Assembly (NCBI GenBank): GCA_025766275.1
Contig: JAFKAC010000110.1
Span: 110,139 to 174,138 of the forward strand
Length of the DNA: 64,000 bases
Source: Lactarius indigo
Lineage: Eukaryota; Basidiomycota; Agaricomycetes; Russulales; Russulaceae
Direction: 5' to 3'
Shown here: positions 37,805-47,776 of the stretch, one piece after another
Layout: the number at the start of each line of letters is the position of its first letter
Numbering within the stretch: the stretch's first letter is position 1
The notes under the pieces: model-generated
Database searches by the model: none
Told to the model about the DNA's origin: nothing
The model's input: the letters and a program-made list of their open reading frames with translations, nothing else
Translations under genes and position numbers: made by a program

Positions 37805-38051
37805 ACATGTTTGCCTCATATGTAGGAGCATTGTGTATGCCATCTAGTATCATGCCGGACTCCCCATCTAATCGCACAACTATCTCCCATATGTGTTTCA
37901 CGAATCCCTGTAGCATTACATCTAATACAGGTATCACAATACCCACCAAACCACATACGGATATCCCATGCATTACGGCGGGGTCCCCGCCACACTGTAC
38001 GCATATATGTAACAAATATATTTGATTGTTTGATGCAGATGTCACATAGAC

Positions 38052-38595
38052 TGTCACGTTCCTACTCGTACGGACTACTTGACTTGAGACCCTTACTGTA
38101 CCGGTTGCAACTACGGCGGTAAGGTATATTAGTTGCGGACTTACCTACAGTGATACGGCAGTGCGATAGGTGATACGGGTACGATAGCTGACTGATGACC
38201 GACGCCACTAGTACAGGTACTAGTAGTATTAGTGTTTGCGATGTTTCTGCGATACGTTGGACGCTACCTACTGTGACTCATAGCAGCGCTTGTAAGCCTG
38301 CTCGACATGTATTTAAGACTCTATGCGAAGACCAAGATACGCCATCTTGGTCTTCTTGAATCGTCACTTGTTGTTTCTCTTTCTGTCTGCCTCTTACCTT
38401 TCACTCTCTTTCTCTCGATCTATCTCGCGTCAACAAGAACAGGATCGTACTTGTCAGTGTGCCTCCGAGCATTCACTAGAACAAGAACACGGGTCTTCGT
38501 GCCGTCGTGTCAGGATCAAGATCAGGACCCGGATATTCGCTAAGTGGTTACTGCTACTCGAGCTCAAGTCGAGCTAACGTCGTGACGACATTACA
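38052..38595 (+). repeat. 5' LTR of E2 (family A)
   Basis: TGTCACGTTCC...GACATTACA. TATA box at 38310-38317 (TATTTAAG), hairpin at 38327-38355. Confidence 0.96.
38310..38355 (+). promoter_or_regulatory. LTR core promoter and hairpin, candidate self-primer
   Basis: TATTTAAG (38310-38317), then GAAGACCAAGAT (38327-38338), loop ACGCC, ATCTTGGTCTTC (38344-38355). A transcript starting near 38344, about 34 bp after the TATA box, would begin with ATCTTGGTCTT, the exact complement of the PBS. This is the arrangement of the self-primed Tf1/sushi retrotransposons. The start site is inferred. Confidence 0.7.
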
Positions 38596-38597
38596 TT

Positions 38598-38608
38598 AAG
38601 ACCAAGAT
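38598..38608 (+). other. PBS of E2
   Basis: AAGACCAAGAT, two bases after the LTR end; perfectly complementary to the hairpin arm 38344-38354. Identical in E1. Confidence 0.7.
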
Positions 38609-38614
38609 CCCATC

Positions 38615-39019
38615 GTGGCGGTGACTACAAGAGATCAGTGGACAAGCTTCCGCCCCTACTCTCTCCCAAGAAGAGGAGAACGTAACGTCCCTACGCGCTT
38701 TCTACAAGCTGCCAGTTGGAGGGAGAGACAAGAAGAAACCGGATATTTCGTAGAGTTCAACGGACCTGCCAGGTTCCGCCCAGTTGAGTTCAACTTCGAC
38801 CACTTGTGCTGGGTAGAAGTTACGTGGAACCCCATAGACTCTCAGTGGGATGTCATACGACCAGCAGGACCCAGATATCGGTGTGATATCGACGCAAGAG
38901 AACTCAATAGCAGGGCAGATTGGGGCCCCATCGACGGGCAACTGCGAGAACACTCCACCGGAGAAGTCGTGACAGAAGAGGAAGAAGGTGAACAAAGCCA
39001 GGAAGAAAGTGAAGGATGA
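38615..39019 (+). CDS. ORF0 of E2, conserved pre-gag ORF without ATG
   Basis: 134 codons from GTG 38615 to TGA 39017-39019, the counterpart of E1 4825-4424. No ATG occurs anywhere in this frame after the in-frame TAA at 38597. GTG has A at -3 and G at +4 in both copies. The product has a conserved central part (FVEFNGPARFRPVEFNFD, WNPIDSQWDVIRPAG) and an acidic tail (EEEEGEQSQEESEG). After the TGA the same frame stays open for 38 codons and enters gag at 39134. Options: non-AUG initiation, readthrough of TGA into Gag, or a spliced upstream exon. Function unknown. Confidence 0.72.
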   Translation: MAVTTRDQWTSFRPYSLPRRGERNVPTRFLQAASWRERQEETGYFVEFNGPARFRPVEFNFDHLCWVEVTWNPIDSQWDVIRPAGPRYRCDIDARELNSRADWGPIDGQLREHSTGEVVTEEEEGEQSQEESEG

Positions 39020-39133
39020 GAACCAAATCAAACGGAAACCAGCGGAGGAGCAATACAAGATCTCCTTATAGAACGAGCTGAGTCTGCGCATATTACTGAG
39101 CCAGAACCGATTCATATTCGATCACCAGCAATC

Positions 39134-40684
39134 ATGGCAACCCTGACGCAGGCCATGGAAGAAGTCGCACTAGAAGAAACACGCGCCATACGGGCTGAGG
39201 CAAGGGAAATCCTCATGCCCATCAATCCAGAAACTGGAACACGCATGACCGCAGAAGACGCCGCAATTTTCAGAGCCATAGGATCTGACAGAGGAGATCC
39301 CCCATCCGGGCGGCCGCTATCACTAGAACTACCGCTGGGAATGGGAGGACCGAGCAGAGACCTGCCACCACCACCCGGGGGAGGAATCCCCTTTGACCTG
39401 CGCAGAACAGAACCACCAAGAGGACCACCCATAGGACCACCGGGAGGAGGAGGTGGAGGTGGAGGTGGAGGAGGAGACGGTGGCGGGAGCGCTGGAGGAG
39501 GCGGGGGGCATCACAACGAAAAACTCACCGGCGAGCCCCCTTCTATTTTTGACGGAGACAGGCTTAAAGTGGATCAATTTTTGACGCAGTGGCACATCTA
39601 TTGGGGCATGAACCTGGACGCGCCCATCATGCGAAACGACTACAGGAGATGCCTCCTGTTTCTATCTTACATCAAAGGAGGAGCGGTCAGCGAATGGGTC
39701 CTGTCCTTCCTGAACTGGCTCAACAGGCAAATACAACGAGGGATCAGTCCCTATACCAGAGATCTGTGGGAAGCCGTGGCTGACGGCTTCAGTCAGCGGT
39801 TTGAAAACACATTAGAACGGGAACAAGCACAGGCCATACTAAGGAAGGGCTTCAAAATGGTGGGAGAGGACATTGACAAGTACGTCAATGATTTCGAACA
39901 GCTAGCACGGAAGGCTCATTACCGCCTCAATGAACCCCAAACCATCGACCTCTTCACGTCGGGGTTACCCAAAGAGCTGTTCAAGAACGCGTTCCAATTC
40001 GACGATCCGGTCACGTTCGATGACTGGAAGAGGGCCGTTCTCAAGAGGCAAAAGAATTACATACACCTCAAGGCCAGATTAAACGAACACAAAAACACGA
40101 TGACGCAGCCAAAGAAACAAAGTGGGAACGCGGGATGGACCCTCCCCCAGAATCTACCACAAACCAATCCGTGGGCAATGGACACTTCCGCCGATCGCGC
40201 CAAGGTACGACTTGCCAGATCGGAAGACATCGATTTCAACAAGCTGCCCCACACCGGAGCTCCACCCCCGTTCCCGCCAAGAGGAGGACCGGGAGTCCGA
40301 GGAAGAGGAAGAGGAGGGGCTAGAAGGGACTTAAGGAATGTCCTTTGTTATAACTGTCATGCTCCAGGGCATCTCTCACGAAATTGCCCCTACCCGCGAA
40401 TGCCGAGGCAATGGCAGAACACCCCCTCAAGCAGCAGAATGACCGAAACAGCGTGGCCCCCTCAGTGGCCCACATCACCAGGACCTGTGTCGCACTACGA
40501 ACCCTCACTACCAGGGTATGCGACGCCAGCACCAAGTGCAACACCCGCACCCCAAATTAACGCGGCAAAAATGGCGGGAGAACAAGCGAAGGAGTGGCTC
40601 ACGCAAGTGGCCAATAGTACGGACGAGGTAAAAGACCTCATACTTCAAGACTTGTGGGGAAAAGAGGGTTTTCGGGACGCCTAA
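39134..40684 (+). CDS. gag: Gag polyprotein of E2
   Basis: 516 aa, uninterrupted. N-terminal helix-rich segment (TQAMEEVALEETRAIRAEAR), a Pro/Gly low-complexity linker (about residues 50-125), a capsid-like region (VDQFLTQWHIYWGMNLD, LEREQAQAILRKGFKMVG, YRLNEPQTIDLFTSGLP), an Arg/Gly patch, and a CCHC zinc knuckle CYNCHAPGHLSRNC that would bind RNA. It ends LWGKEGFRDA. Preceded in frame by ORF0 and one TGA. The last codons overlap the pol frame at the slip site. This is the structural protein of the retrotransposon particle. Confidence 0.92.
   Translation: MATLTQAMEEVALEETRAIRAEAREILMPINPETGTRMTAEDAAIFRAIGSDRGDPPSGRPLSLELPLGMGGPSRDLPPPPGGGIPFDLRRTEPPRGPPIGPPGGGGGGGGGGGDGGGSAGGGGGHHNEKLTGEPPSIFDGDRLKVDQFLTQWHIYWGMNLDAPIMRNDYRRCLLFLSYIKGGAVSEWVLSFLNWLNRQIQRGISPYTRDLWEAVADGFSQRFENTLEREQAQAILRKGFKMVGEDIDKYVNDFEQLARKAHYRLNEPQTIDLFTSGLPKELFKNAFQFDDPVTFDDWKRAVLKRQKNYIHLKARLNEHKNTMTQPKKQSGNAGWTLPQNLPQTNPWAMDTSADRAKVRLARSEDIDFNKLPHTGAPPPFPPRGGPGVRGRGRGGARRDLRNVLCYNCHAPGHLSRNCPYPRMPRQWQNTPSSSRMTETAWPPQWPTSPGPVSHYEPSLPGYATPAPSATPAPQINAAKMAGEQAKEWLTQVANSTDEVKDLILQDLWGKEGFRDA
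40666..40672 (+). promoter_or_regulatory. -1 frameshift heptamer G GGT TTT
   Basis: In frame as GAG GGT TTT CGG, 9 nt before the gag stop (40682-40684). A -1 slip continues TCG GGA CGC CTA into the protease frame, which stays open to 42789. Same heptamer in E1. Confidence 0.65.
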
Positions 40685-42789
40685 ACCCGTCAGTCTGGGT
40701 GAGGGCTTTACAATGTAATTCTGTAATTGTGACAACGCGCTATCGATCCTTGCGACTCCCAGTGACTGTCCAAACAAATTACAAAACGACTGAAACCAAC
40801 GCCTTGGTCGACTCTGGAGCGACCGACAACTTTATTCGGCCAAGTATGGCAGTACGAGCGGGTGTCCCATTACAATTGTTGGACACGCCTCGCAAAATAT
40901 GGAACATAGACAACACGGAAAACAAAGCTGGGTTAATCACTCATTACGTTAACCTAGAAGTAACGACACGAGGACAGGTGAAGAAGATGACCTTCCTGGT
41001 CACCGACCTTGGAAGCGAAGACATGGTGCTGGGCTACCCATGGATGAGCGCATTCGAGCCCACCATCAGTTGGGCAAACGCAACCATACATCCGGATATG
41101 TTACCAATAGTGCTAGCCACTACCGAAGAATTGCTTCGCAACCCTGTCGTCCGAGCCTTGATTACGGACGAAAAGGAGCAAATTATACAAGAACTAGAAG
41201 AAGAAACCTTCGCCAGAGCCACTACCTCGATGGAACTGGCCATACAGGCAAAGCAGCAGCAGACAGCAGTACCGCTCCCCTCCGAATATGCGGCATTCAC
41301 GAAACTCTTCAGTGAGCAGGCATCACATCGCTTCCCTCCGGCCAGACCGTGGGACCACGCAATCGACTTCAAACCATCCGCGCCAGCCGCCATAGACTGC
41401 AAAATATACCCTATGACGCAGAAAGAAGAAAGCGAACTCAGGGAGTTCTTAGACGAGAAGTTAAAGCAAGGATATTTGCGCCCTTCTATTTCGCTGTACG
41501 CATCCTCCTTTTTCTTTATCAAAAAGAAGGACGGAAAACTACGCCCGGTTCAGGATTATCGGGTTATTAATTCACACACCATACGCAACCAATACCCACT
41601 GCCTCTGATCCAAGACCTCATTTTGGACCTCAGCAACGCGCACATTTACACCAAACTCGACATCCGCTGGGGATACAACAATATATGCATACGTGACGGC
41701 GACCAAGAGAAAGCGGCATTCAAAACTAAGTTTGGCCTCTTTGAACCAACGGTCATGTTCTTCGGACTTACCAACTCCCCTGCCACCTTCCAAGCTATGA
41801 TGAACCACATCTACCAAGACACGATATCAAAGCACGAACGCCTGGGCACCACGATACGTGTTTATATGGATGATATCAGGATAGCCACTCACTTCGATCA
41901 CGACCTCTCAGCCCACGCTGCCGCAGTTCGCGACATCTTACGCGTCGCGGAGGAACATGACCTCTACTTCAAGCTCGAGAAGTGCCTTTTCCACCAACCG
42001 CGAATGGATTACCTGGGGGTAATCCTTGAAAGGGGGGTAACTCGCATGGATCCTGTAAAAGTTCAAGGCATCAAAGACTGGCCGACGCCAACAAAAGTCA
42101 AGGACGTGCGATCCTTCCTGAACTTTTTTAACTTTTACAGACTTTTCATTCGCGGCTTTGCAAATCACGCCAAACCACTGACCAAACTAACAAGAAAAGA
42201 CGAAGAATGGCGATGGACGGCGGAGGAGGACAAGGCGTTTAACACGCTAAAGAGTCTTGTCACAGAGGAACCGGTGCTGGCACACCCTGTCCTCCAAGAC
42301 CCGTTCGAACTGGAAGTAGACGCTTCGGGTTACGCGGTGGGAGCAGTGTTACTGCAAAAGAAATCTGACGGCAAGCGACACCCTATAGGTTATTACTCAG
42401 CAATGCTCTCTGAAGCTGAGAGAAACTACGACATATACGACCTAGAGCTACTCGCAATCGTCAAGGCCCTGCGGAACTGGAGACCACTACTGGCAGGAGC
42501 CCCTCACAAAATTAAAATCTATTCGGACCATCTCAACCTACAATACTGGAAGTCCCCACAAAAGATTAGTAGGCGTGTTGCCAGGGAAGTACTCGAACTC
42601 TCTGAATACGACTTCGAGATTCATCACATCAAGGGAAAGAACAACGGAAGGGCGGACGCCTTATCACAGACAACAGCGAAGTTGTCGTCCTCCCCCCCGA
42701 AGTCTTTGTACGCACTCTCAATACCGCACGCACCTTTGTGGCAAACCCAAATCTGCGGCAACCACGCCACCAACAAGATGAAGAAGTGA
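40673..42789 (+). CDS. pol: Pol of E2: protease, RT, RNase H
   Basis: Expressed in the -1 frame after gag. Protease DSGATDNFI (~40810). RT domain with VQDYRVINSHTIRNQYPLP, KLDIRWGYNNI, FFGLTNSPATFQ and the catalytic YMDD (~41868). RNase H with ELEVDASGYAVGAVLLQ, YDIYDLELLAIVKALRNW and IYSDHLNLQYW. All catalytic residues I can check are present. After KGKNNGRADALS (~42660) the frame is lost: relative to E1 about 30 nt are missing here, and the sequence that should follow continues in another frame into integrase. Confidence 0.9.
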
Positions 42790-42796
42790 TCAAGGT

Positions 42797-44713
42797 GTGG
42801 GCGGATCCCCACAACCTCAAGAAGATACAGGGAGAGTGGTACAAAGACGGCAGGTTTGTAATAACCGGACCCGCATCAACCCATCGAGATCAACCCATCG
42901 AGTGCTGATACACGATCACCACAACTTACCGATACACGGTCACCTGGGAATCGCGAGAACACAACGAATCCTGGAAAGACATTACTGGTGGCCGCGACTG
43001 CGAAGAGACGTATACGAGTACGTGCAAGGATGCGCAGAATGCCAACGGAATAAAGTAAACACCCGACCCATCCGCGCCGCGCTGCACCCCATAACGCCAA
43101 TATTGGAAGCCACGCTGTTCCATACGGTAGCCATGGACTTCATCACTAAACTTCCATCATCCAAGGGGTACGACAGTATTCTAACTGTCACAGATCATGA
43201 CTGCAGCAAAGCCTCCATCTTCATACCGTGTAAAGAAGAAATTTCCGCAGAAGAGACGGCGATTCTGTACGTAACTCACGTGTTCAAACGTTTCGGACTA
43301 CCGCGTAAAATCATCAGTGATCGAGACCCCCGCTTCGCGTCCAAATTCACAAGGGAGATTTGCCGAATTTTGGGAATCCAGCAAAACATATCCACGGCGT
43401 ACCACCCACGCACCGATGGACAGTCTGAAAGGACTAATCAATGGCTGGAGCAGTACTTGCGCTTTTGGGTAAATGAGCGGCAAGATAACTGGACTGCTTA
43501 TCTATCGATCACGGAATTCACGCACAACAACTGGCCACATGAACACACCAAACAATCGCCGTTCCAACTTCTGATGGGATACGACCCACATGCGGATTGG
43601 ACCGATAAGCCGTCTCCCATTCCGCAGGTAATGAAACGACTAACACAGCTAAAGGAGGCACGAGAAGAAGCCCAACGCCTTATGAAGAAGGCACAGGAAG
43701 CTTGGGTACGCAACAAAGATACGCCCAAATTCCGCGTCAACGACCTTGTATGGCTAGAAGGGAAACACTTGAGGACCAATCAACCCACGGCCAAATTAGC
43801 GGCCAAACGCCACGGTTGCCATGAACTCCCCTGTCACCTTTTCTTTTTCTGCCCTTATCTGATCCATTCCCTTTCTTGGCAGTTACCTGTCTTGAACCTA
43901 TGCTTCCCTTTTATCAGATTATTCTAGCACCTTCTATGCTATTCTCATTCACCCTTCTCCTGCTTTGCTGGCATGACACCATCTTGTACGATAGTAGCAT
44001 CATCTTGCCAGCACATCATCTATAGCAACCAGTAGCACTATGCGCTCAGGCGCAATCCTGTACTATATAAGGAACCCTGTAGTGCGCCTTAGCTCCTTAG
44101 CTTTGGCTTAATCAATCATCTGCGTTGTATCTCTATTGACTCCCTGAGTGCTTCAGCCCCTTCAGCACTCAAGTCCTTGGCCCTGAACCCTTGCCCTTGA
44201 CCCTTATCCCCTTTGGGTCATTTCCCCTCTCAACCTCTGTGCAGGCTTCCCTTTGACTCCGCTCTTACCCTCTCTCTGTCTTACTGGTCAGCCCAGTGAC
44301 ACGTGACCTTTGGACTTAGGCCTCCGCGCTCGTCCATTGTTACAGACTCAGTCACCTTAACACAAGGGGCTGTTACAGAAGGACTTTTCCCACCTCAGCA
44401 TCGGGGGATTGCCACAGACTCAGTCACCTTAGTACGGGGACTGTTACAGAAGACCTTAGGAGTTGTTGCACACAGTGTCGATCCGACTTGGCTGTCGACT
44501 GCCACGTGACAGGAAGCCATTACAGAAGACCGCGCCCCCCCCCGCAGAGGCGTGACAACGGTCCCTTTCGGGTGACACAGGTGATGTCCCCCTACAATTA
44601 TCGATTGGAACTTCCCACACAGTGGAGCATCCACCCAGTATTCCATATCGATCTTCTCACGCCGTACAGACAAACTCTTCTTCACGGAGAAAATTTCACG
44701 CACCCGCCACCCT
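42797..44713 (+). pseudogene. Integrase of E2, split by a solo LTR
   Basis: H2C2 zinc-binding part (HGHLGIARTQRILERHYWWP...CAECQRNK), then the DDE core: MDFITKLP, SDRDPRF, GQSERTNQW. The coding stops artificially at an LTR inserted at 43817-44557 (TSD ACGGT). On the far side, GPFRVTQVMSPYNYRLELP (the GPF/Y module) and VFHIDLLTPYR continue in the frame that excision of the LTR plus one TSD copy would restore. The region is also out of frame with the upstream pol. So this copy cannot make a complete integrase, but the damage is simple and recent-looking. Confidence 0.88.
43817..44557 (+). repeat. Solo LTR family C in E2 integrase, TSD ACGGT
   Basis: 741 bp, TGCCATGAACTCC...GGCGTGACA, flanked by ACGGT (43812-43816, 44558-44562). 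TATA near 44064 (TACTATATAAGG). Contains internal duplications (GACTCAGTCACCTTA twice). Confidence 0.94.
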
Positions 44714-44860
44714 GAATTGATTGATGGAGAAGAAGAATAAGAAGTCGAGGCCATTCTGGACTCTCGGCACTTCGGCAGGGGGAGACGCCTCCAATATCTC
44801 GTCAAATGGAAGGGATACCCAGACTCAGAGAATCAGTGGGTCAACAAGGATGACAGTCTT
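44713..44860 (+). pseudogene. Chromodomain of E2, with stop and frameshift
   Basis: Frame starting PELIDGEEE reads EVEAILDSRHFGRG and QYLVKWKGYPDSENQWV, a clear chromodomain that in chromoviruses directs integration to marked chromatin. A TAA at 44738-44740 falls where an aromatic residue is expected, and one frame change separates it from the GPF/Y module. Confidence 0.85.
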
Positions 44861-46659
44861 TGCGCCCGAAGCTCTCCGTCTATATCAGGAAGCGCAAACA
44901 CACGGAAGAACAGTTAAAACGAGCGAGACGAGAGCAGAGGAAAGTCATCCCATCTTCCTTCGCTCTACCACCTCCACTCTCATGCCCACTTCCCCTCTGC
45001 GACATGTCACCCAAGCAGCACTCCTCGACTCCCTTGCCAACGACGCCAGAGCACTCCTGGAAGACGACGCCGACACTGAAATTCCCGCCGCCCAAATCAC
45101 ACCATGGACGCCTCTTCGACCACAAGAGGGCCCCATCACCGCGCAAGAGTGGGCACACGTCATTGCCCGATTCCCAGACCCCACACAACACCCCGACGAT
45201 GAACACGCCGTCGCCCATGTCTTCAGAAATGAGGCTGGTGAGCGCGAACCCATCGCAGCCATCCCCCCAAGCGACGACATCATCAGCGTTCGCGGAATTT
45301 TCCCGAGCAACGACGAGCATTCAAGCTCTCCTGGAGTACGAGTTGGACGGTTGGAGGAGAGTGGCGGCGGAGTGGCAGAAGGAACAGCTCGACTCAGCCG
45401 CGGCCCGACTGAGGGAGATGCGAGAGCGACGGCAGCGATGGCAGCAGCTGAGGCTGGCCATGACGACTCAGATTACTACCCGGCGAGACACCCCTTCCTA
45501 CAAACGAAACGCGACGCTGATAATCCCCTCATCATGCCATGGCTCGTCTACACCGACGGGTCCCCCATGTATCGAGGACAGTGTGCAAGTCCCTGGTGTT
45601 GCGGAGCACCGCCCGTTCACCGCCACCGAAGACCCCGCACATGTCATTGCGCCTGAAGGGTTCCGGGCAAATAGAAGACCCCATTATATTCGATACCCCA
45701 TCACCGGGCCCGACGGAGTAGAGAGGGACGTGTCGCACGTCCAGATTATCAGAGGGGCAGACCCCATTATACTGGGGGTCATACCGGGCTCTCCTCATGT
45801 ATACGGTAAGCCCTTCTACACCGAACCCCATGTCTCCGCCGCTCTCCGCCCCCAATATCTGCACGAGGACCTCGTCATTTTTGCGGCGGACAAGATAACC
45901 GACCGTGCCCTCAATCGCATCAACGACGAGTCGCTCACAGCCGAGGTCACGCGCTACTGTAACGTCGTCACAACGTTAGCTCGACTTGAGCTCGATGGGG
46001 GCGGTAACAACTTAGTGATAACCCTTAGGGAAGTCCTGGCTTGAAGGCACGAAGGCCCAAGGCGTATATTCTGGTGAATGCGCGTAGGCACACCGAAAGT
46101 CGTTCTACTTGACTGGAAAGGAAGTTGAAAGATGATACGAGATGAAGAGGAATAGAAACAAGTGACGATTCAAGAAGACCAAGATGGCGTATCTTGGTCT
46201 TCGCATAGAGTCTTAAATACATGTCGAGCAGGCTTACAAGCGCTGCTATGAGTCACAGTAGGTAGCGTCCAACGTATCGCAGAAACATTCGCAAACACTA
46301 ATACTACTAGTACCTGTACTAGTGGCGTCGGTCATCAGTCAGCTATCAGTCGTAATCGCCTATCGCACTACCGTATCACCGTGAGTAAGTCCGCAACTAA
46401 TCTACCTTACCGCCGTAGTTGCAACCGGTACAGTAAGGGTCACAGTCCGTATAGTCCGTACAAGTCGAAACATGACAGCTACCGCGCGGCGAGCTATGAG
46501 CTCGACCGACTTCGCGCCCGCATAGCCCAACTCCGCGCGATGATCGAGTGCGTGCAGGATGACAGACGCAACTCCATCTATCGACTGGAGCGCGCTACAG
46601 TGTTGGAGAGGATTGCCGACGAACAGAGGGACTGGCCGCCAAGAGACTTTCGGTGAGTC
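44861..46659 (+). pseudogene. ORF3 of E2, long coding region after the chromodomain
   Basis: Reading on from the chromodomain, one frame to about 45320 gives natural-looking protein (QITPWTPLRPQEGPITAQEW, HVIARFPDPTQHPDDEHAVA). The next frame, to 45957, continues with a coiled-coil-like part (WQKEQLDSAAARLREMRERR) and RPHYIRYPITGPDGVERDVS. After the inserted LTR 45958-46477 the frame resumes as RAASYELDRLRARIAQLRAM and ends at the stop at 46659, just before the PPT. About 430 codons in total, with one frame change. Its N-terminal half is Ser/Pro-rich, its C-terminal end a predicted coiled coil. I know no family for it; it could be an extended integrase tail or a separate third protein. Confidence 0.6.
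45958..46477 (-). repeat. Inverted family A solo LTR inside E2, TSD GCTAC
   Basis: Reverse-oriented, diverged copy of E2's own LTR type (hairpin at 46174-46202; ends TGTAACG...CATGACA) flanked by GCTAC (45953-45957 and 46478-46482). Removing it with one TSD copy joins two coding stretches of ORF3 in frame. Confidence 0.93.
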
Positions 46660-46674
46660 TGGGGCCTCACGCTT

Positions 46675-46687
46675 AGAAGGGGGGTGA
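46675..46687 (+). other. Polypurine tract of E2
   Basis: AGAAGGGGGGTGA directly before the 3' LTR. Confidence 0.8.
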
Positions 46688-47231
46688 TGTCACGTTCCTA
46701 CTCGTACGGACTACTTGACTTGAGACCCTTACTGTACCGGTTGCAACTACGGCGGTAAGGTATATTAGTTGCGGACTTACCTACAGTGATACGGCAGTGC
46801 GATAGGTGATACGGGTACGATAGCTGACTGATGACCGACGCCACTAGTACAGGTACTAGTAGTATTAGTGTTTGCGATGTTTCTGCGATACGTTGGACGC
46901 TACCTACTGTGACTCATAGCAGCGCTTGTAAGCCTGCTCGACATGTATTTAAGACTCTATGCGAAGACCAAGATACGCCATCTTGGTCTTCTTGAATCGT
47001 CACTTGTTGTTTCTCTTTCTGTCTGCCTCTTACCTTTCGCTCTCTTTCTCTCGATCTATCTCGCGTCAACAAGAACAGGATCGTACTTGTCGGTGTGCCT
47101 CCAAGCATTCACTAGAACAAGAACACGGGTCTTCGTGCCATCGTGTCAGGATCAAGATCAGGACCCGGATATTCGCTAAGTGGTTACCGCTACTCGAGCT
47201 CAAGTCGAGCTAATGTCGTGACGACGTTACA
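46688..47231 (+). repeat. 3' LTR of E2
   Basis: 544 bp; 7 differences from the 5' LTR, all in its downstream half. Confidence 0.96.
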
Positions 47232-47236
47232 TAGAC

Positions 47237-47776
47237 CTTCAGATATACCACAAGGAAATAACAAACATATTGAAGCAGGGGTTCTGGACTGTTGCATATG
47301 TAAAACATGTTTTATGTGTACCAGGTAGCAATTGTAATACAGTCCCACACAACGCTTCAATCAGCATATCCAATTGAGCGGACCTCCCGACACATCACAT
47401 GACACCTTCCCATCATACATTGATACAGGGACCCCAAACTGTTGCATATGGAAAACGTAAATCTAGATACAGTCCCACACGACACGTCATCAGGTATATC
47501 TGATGCATCAGGTATCCCCCAATACCACATGACGCTCTCCTATTCATAGAAGCGGGGACCCCGACACATCACACGTATCACGCCTGCTTCAAATACAAGT
47601 CATCATATATTCGAAACGAAGGCCCCTTAGTCACTGGATCACATGGTGATTATTATGTTGATATGGTCACATGCAAACAGTCCTGACACATCATATATTT
47701 CGACCCTCAATGGGCCGGACCTCCCGAACATGCATTTACAGAATAGTATACATCATTTAAATCGAAAAACTCCATT
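47237..47776. other. Intergenic KDZ sequence
   Basis: Continuation of the KDZ element after E2. No gene. Short motifs recur (GGACCCCGA, CCACATGAC, CAGTCCCACAC), an imperfect local repeat. Confidence 0.4.

Larger units (their letters stand above)
38052..47231 (+). mobile_element. Full-length Ty3/gypsy chromovirus E2
   Basis: 9,180 bp, TSD TAGAC at 38047-38051 and 47232-47236, two 544-bp LTRs with 7 differences that I count (about 1.3%). Order: LTR, PBS, ORF0, gag, PR-RT-RH, integrase, chromodomain, ORF3, PPT, LTR. It contains two solo LTRs (43817-44557 and 45958-46477), each with its own TSD. Without them it is about 7.9 kb. Confidence 0.97.

Noticed and set aside
38323..38577. LTR-internal ORF MRRPRYAILV, repeated at 46959
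   Set aside because: Part of the LTR R/U5 region; similar only because LTRs are duplicated, and out of frame with ORF0 because of the in-frame TAA at 38597.
44721..45656. 311-codon and 394-codon overlapping frames as two independent genes
   Set aside because: Composition suggests one coding region that changes frame near 45320, so they are treated together as ORF3.
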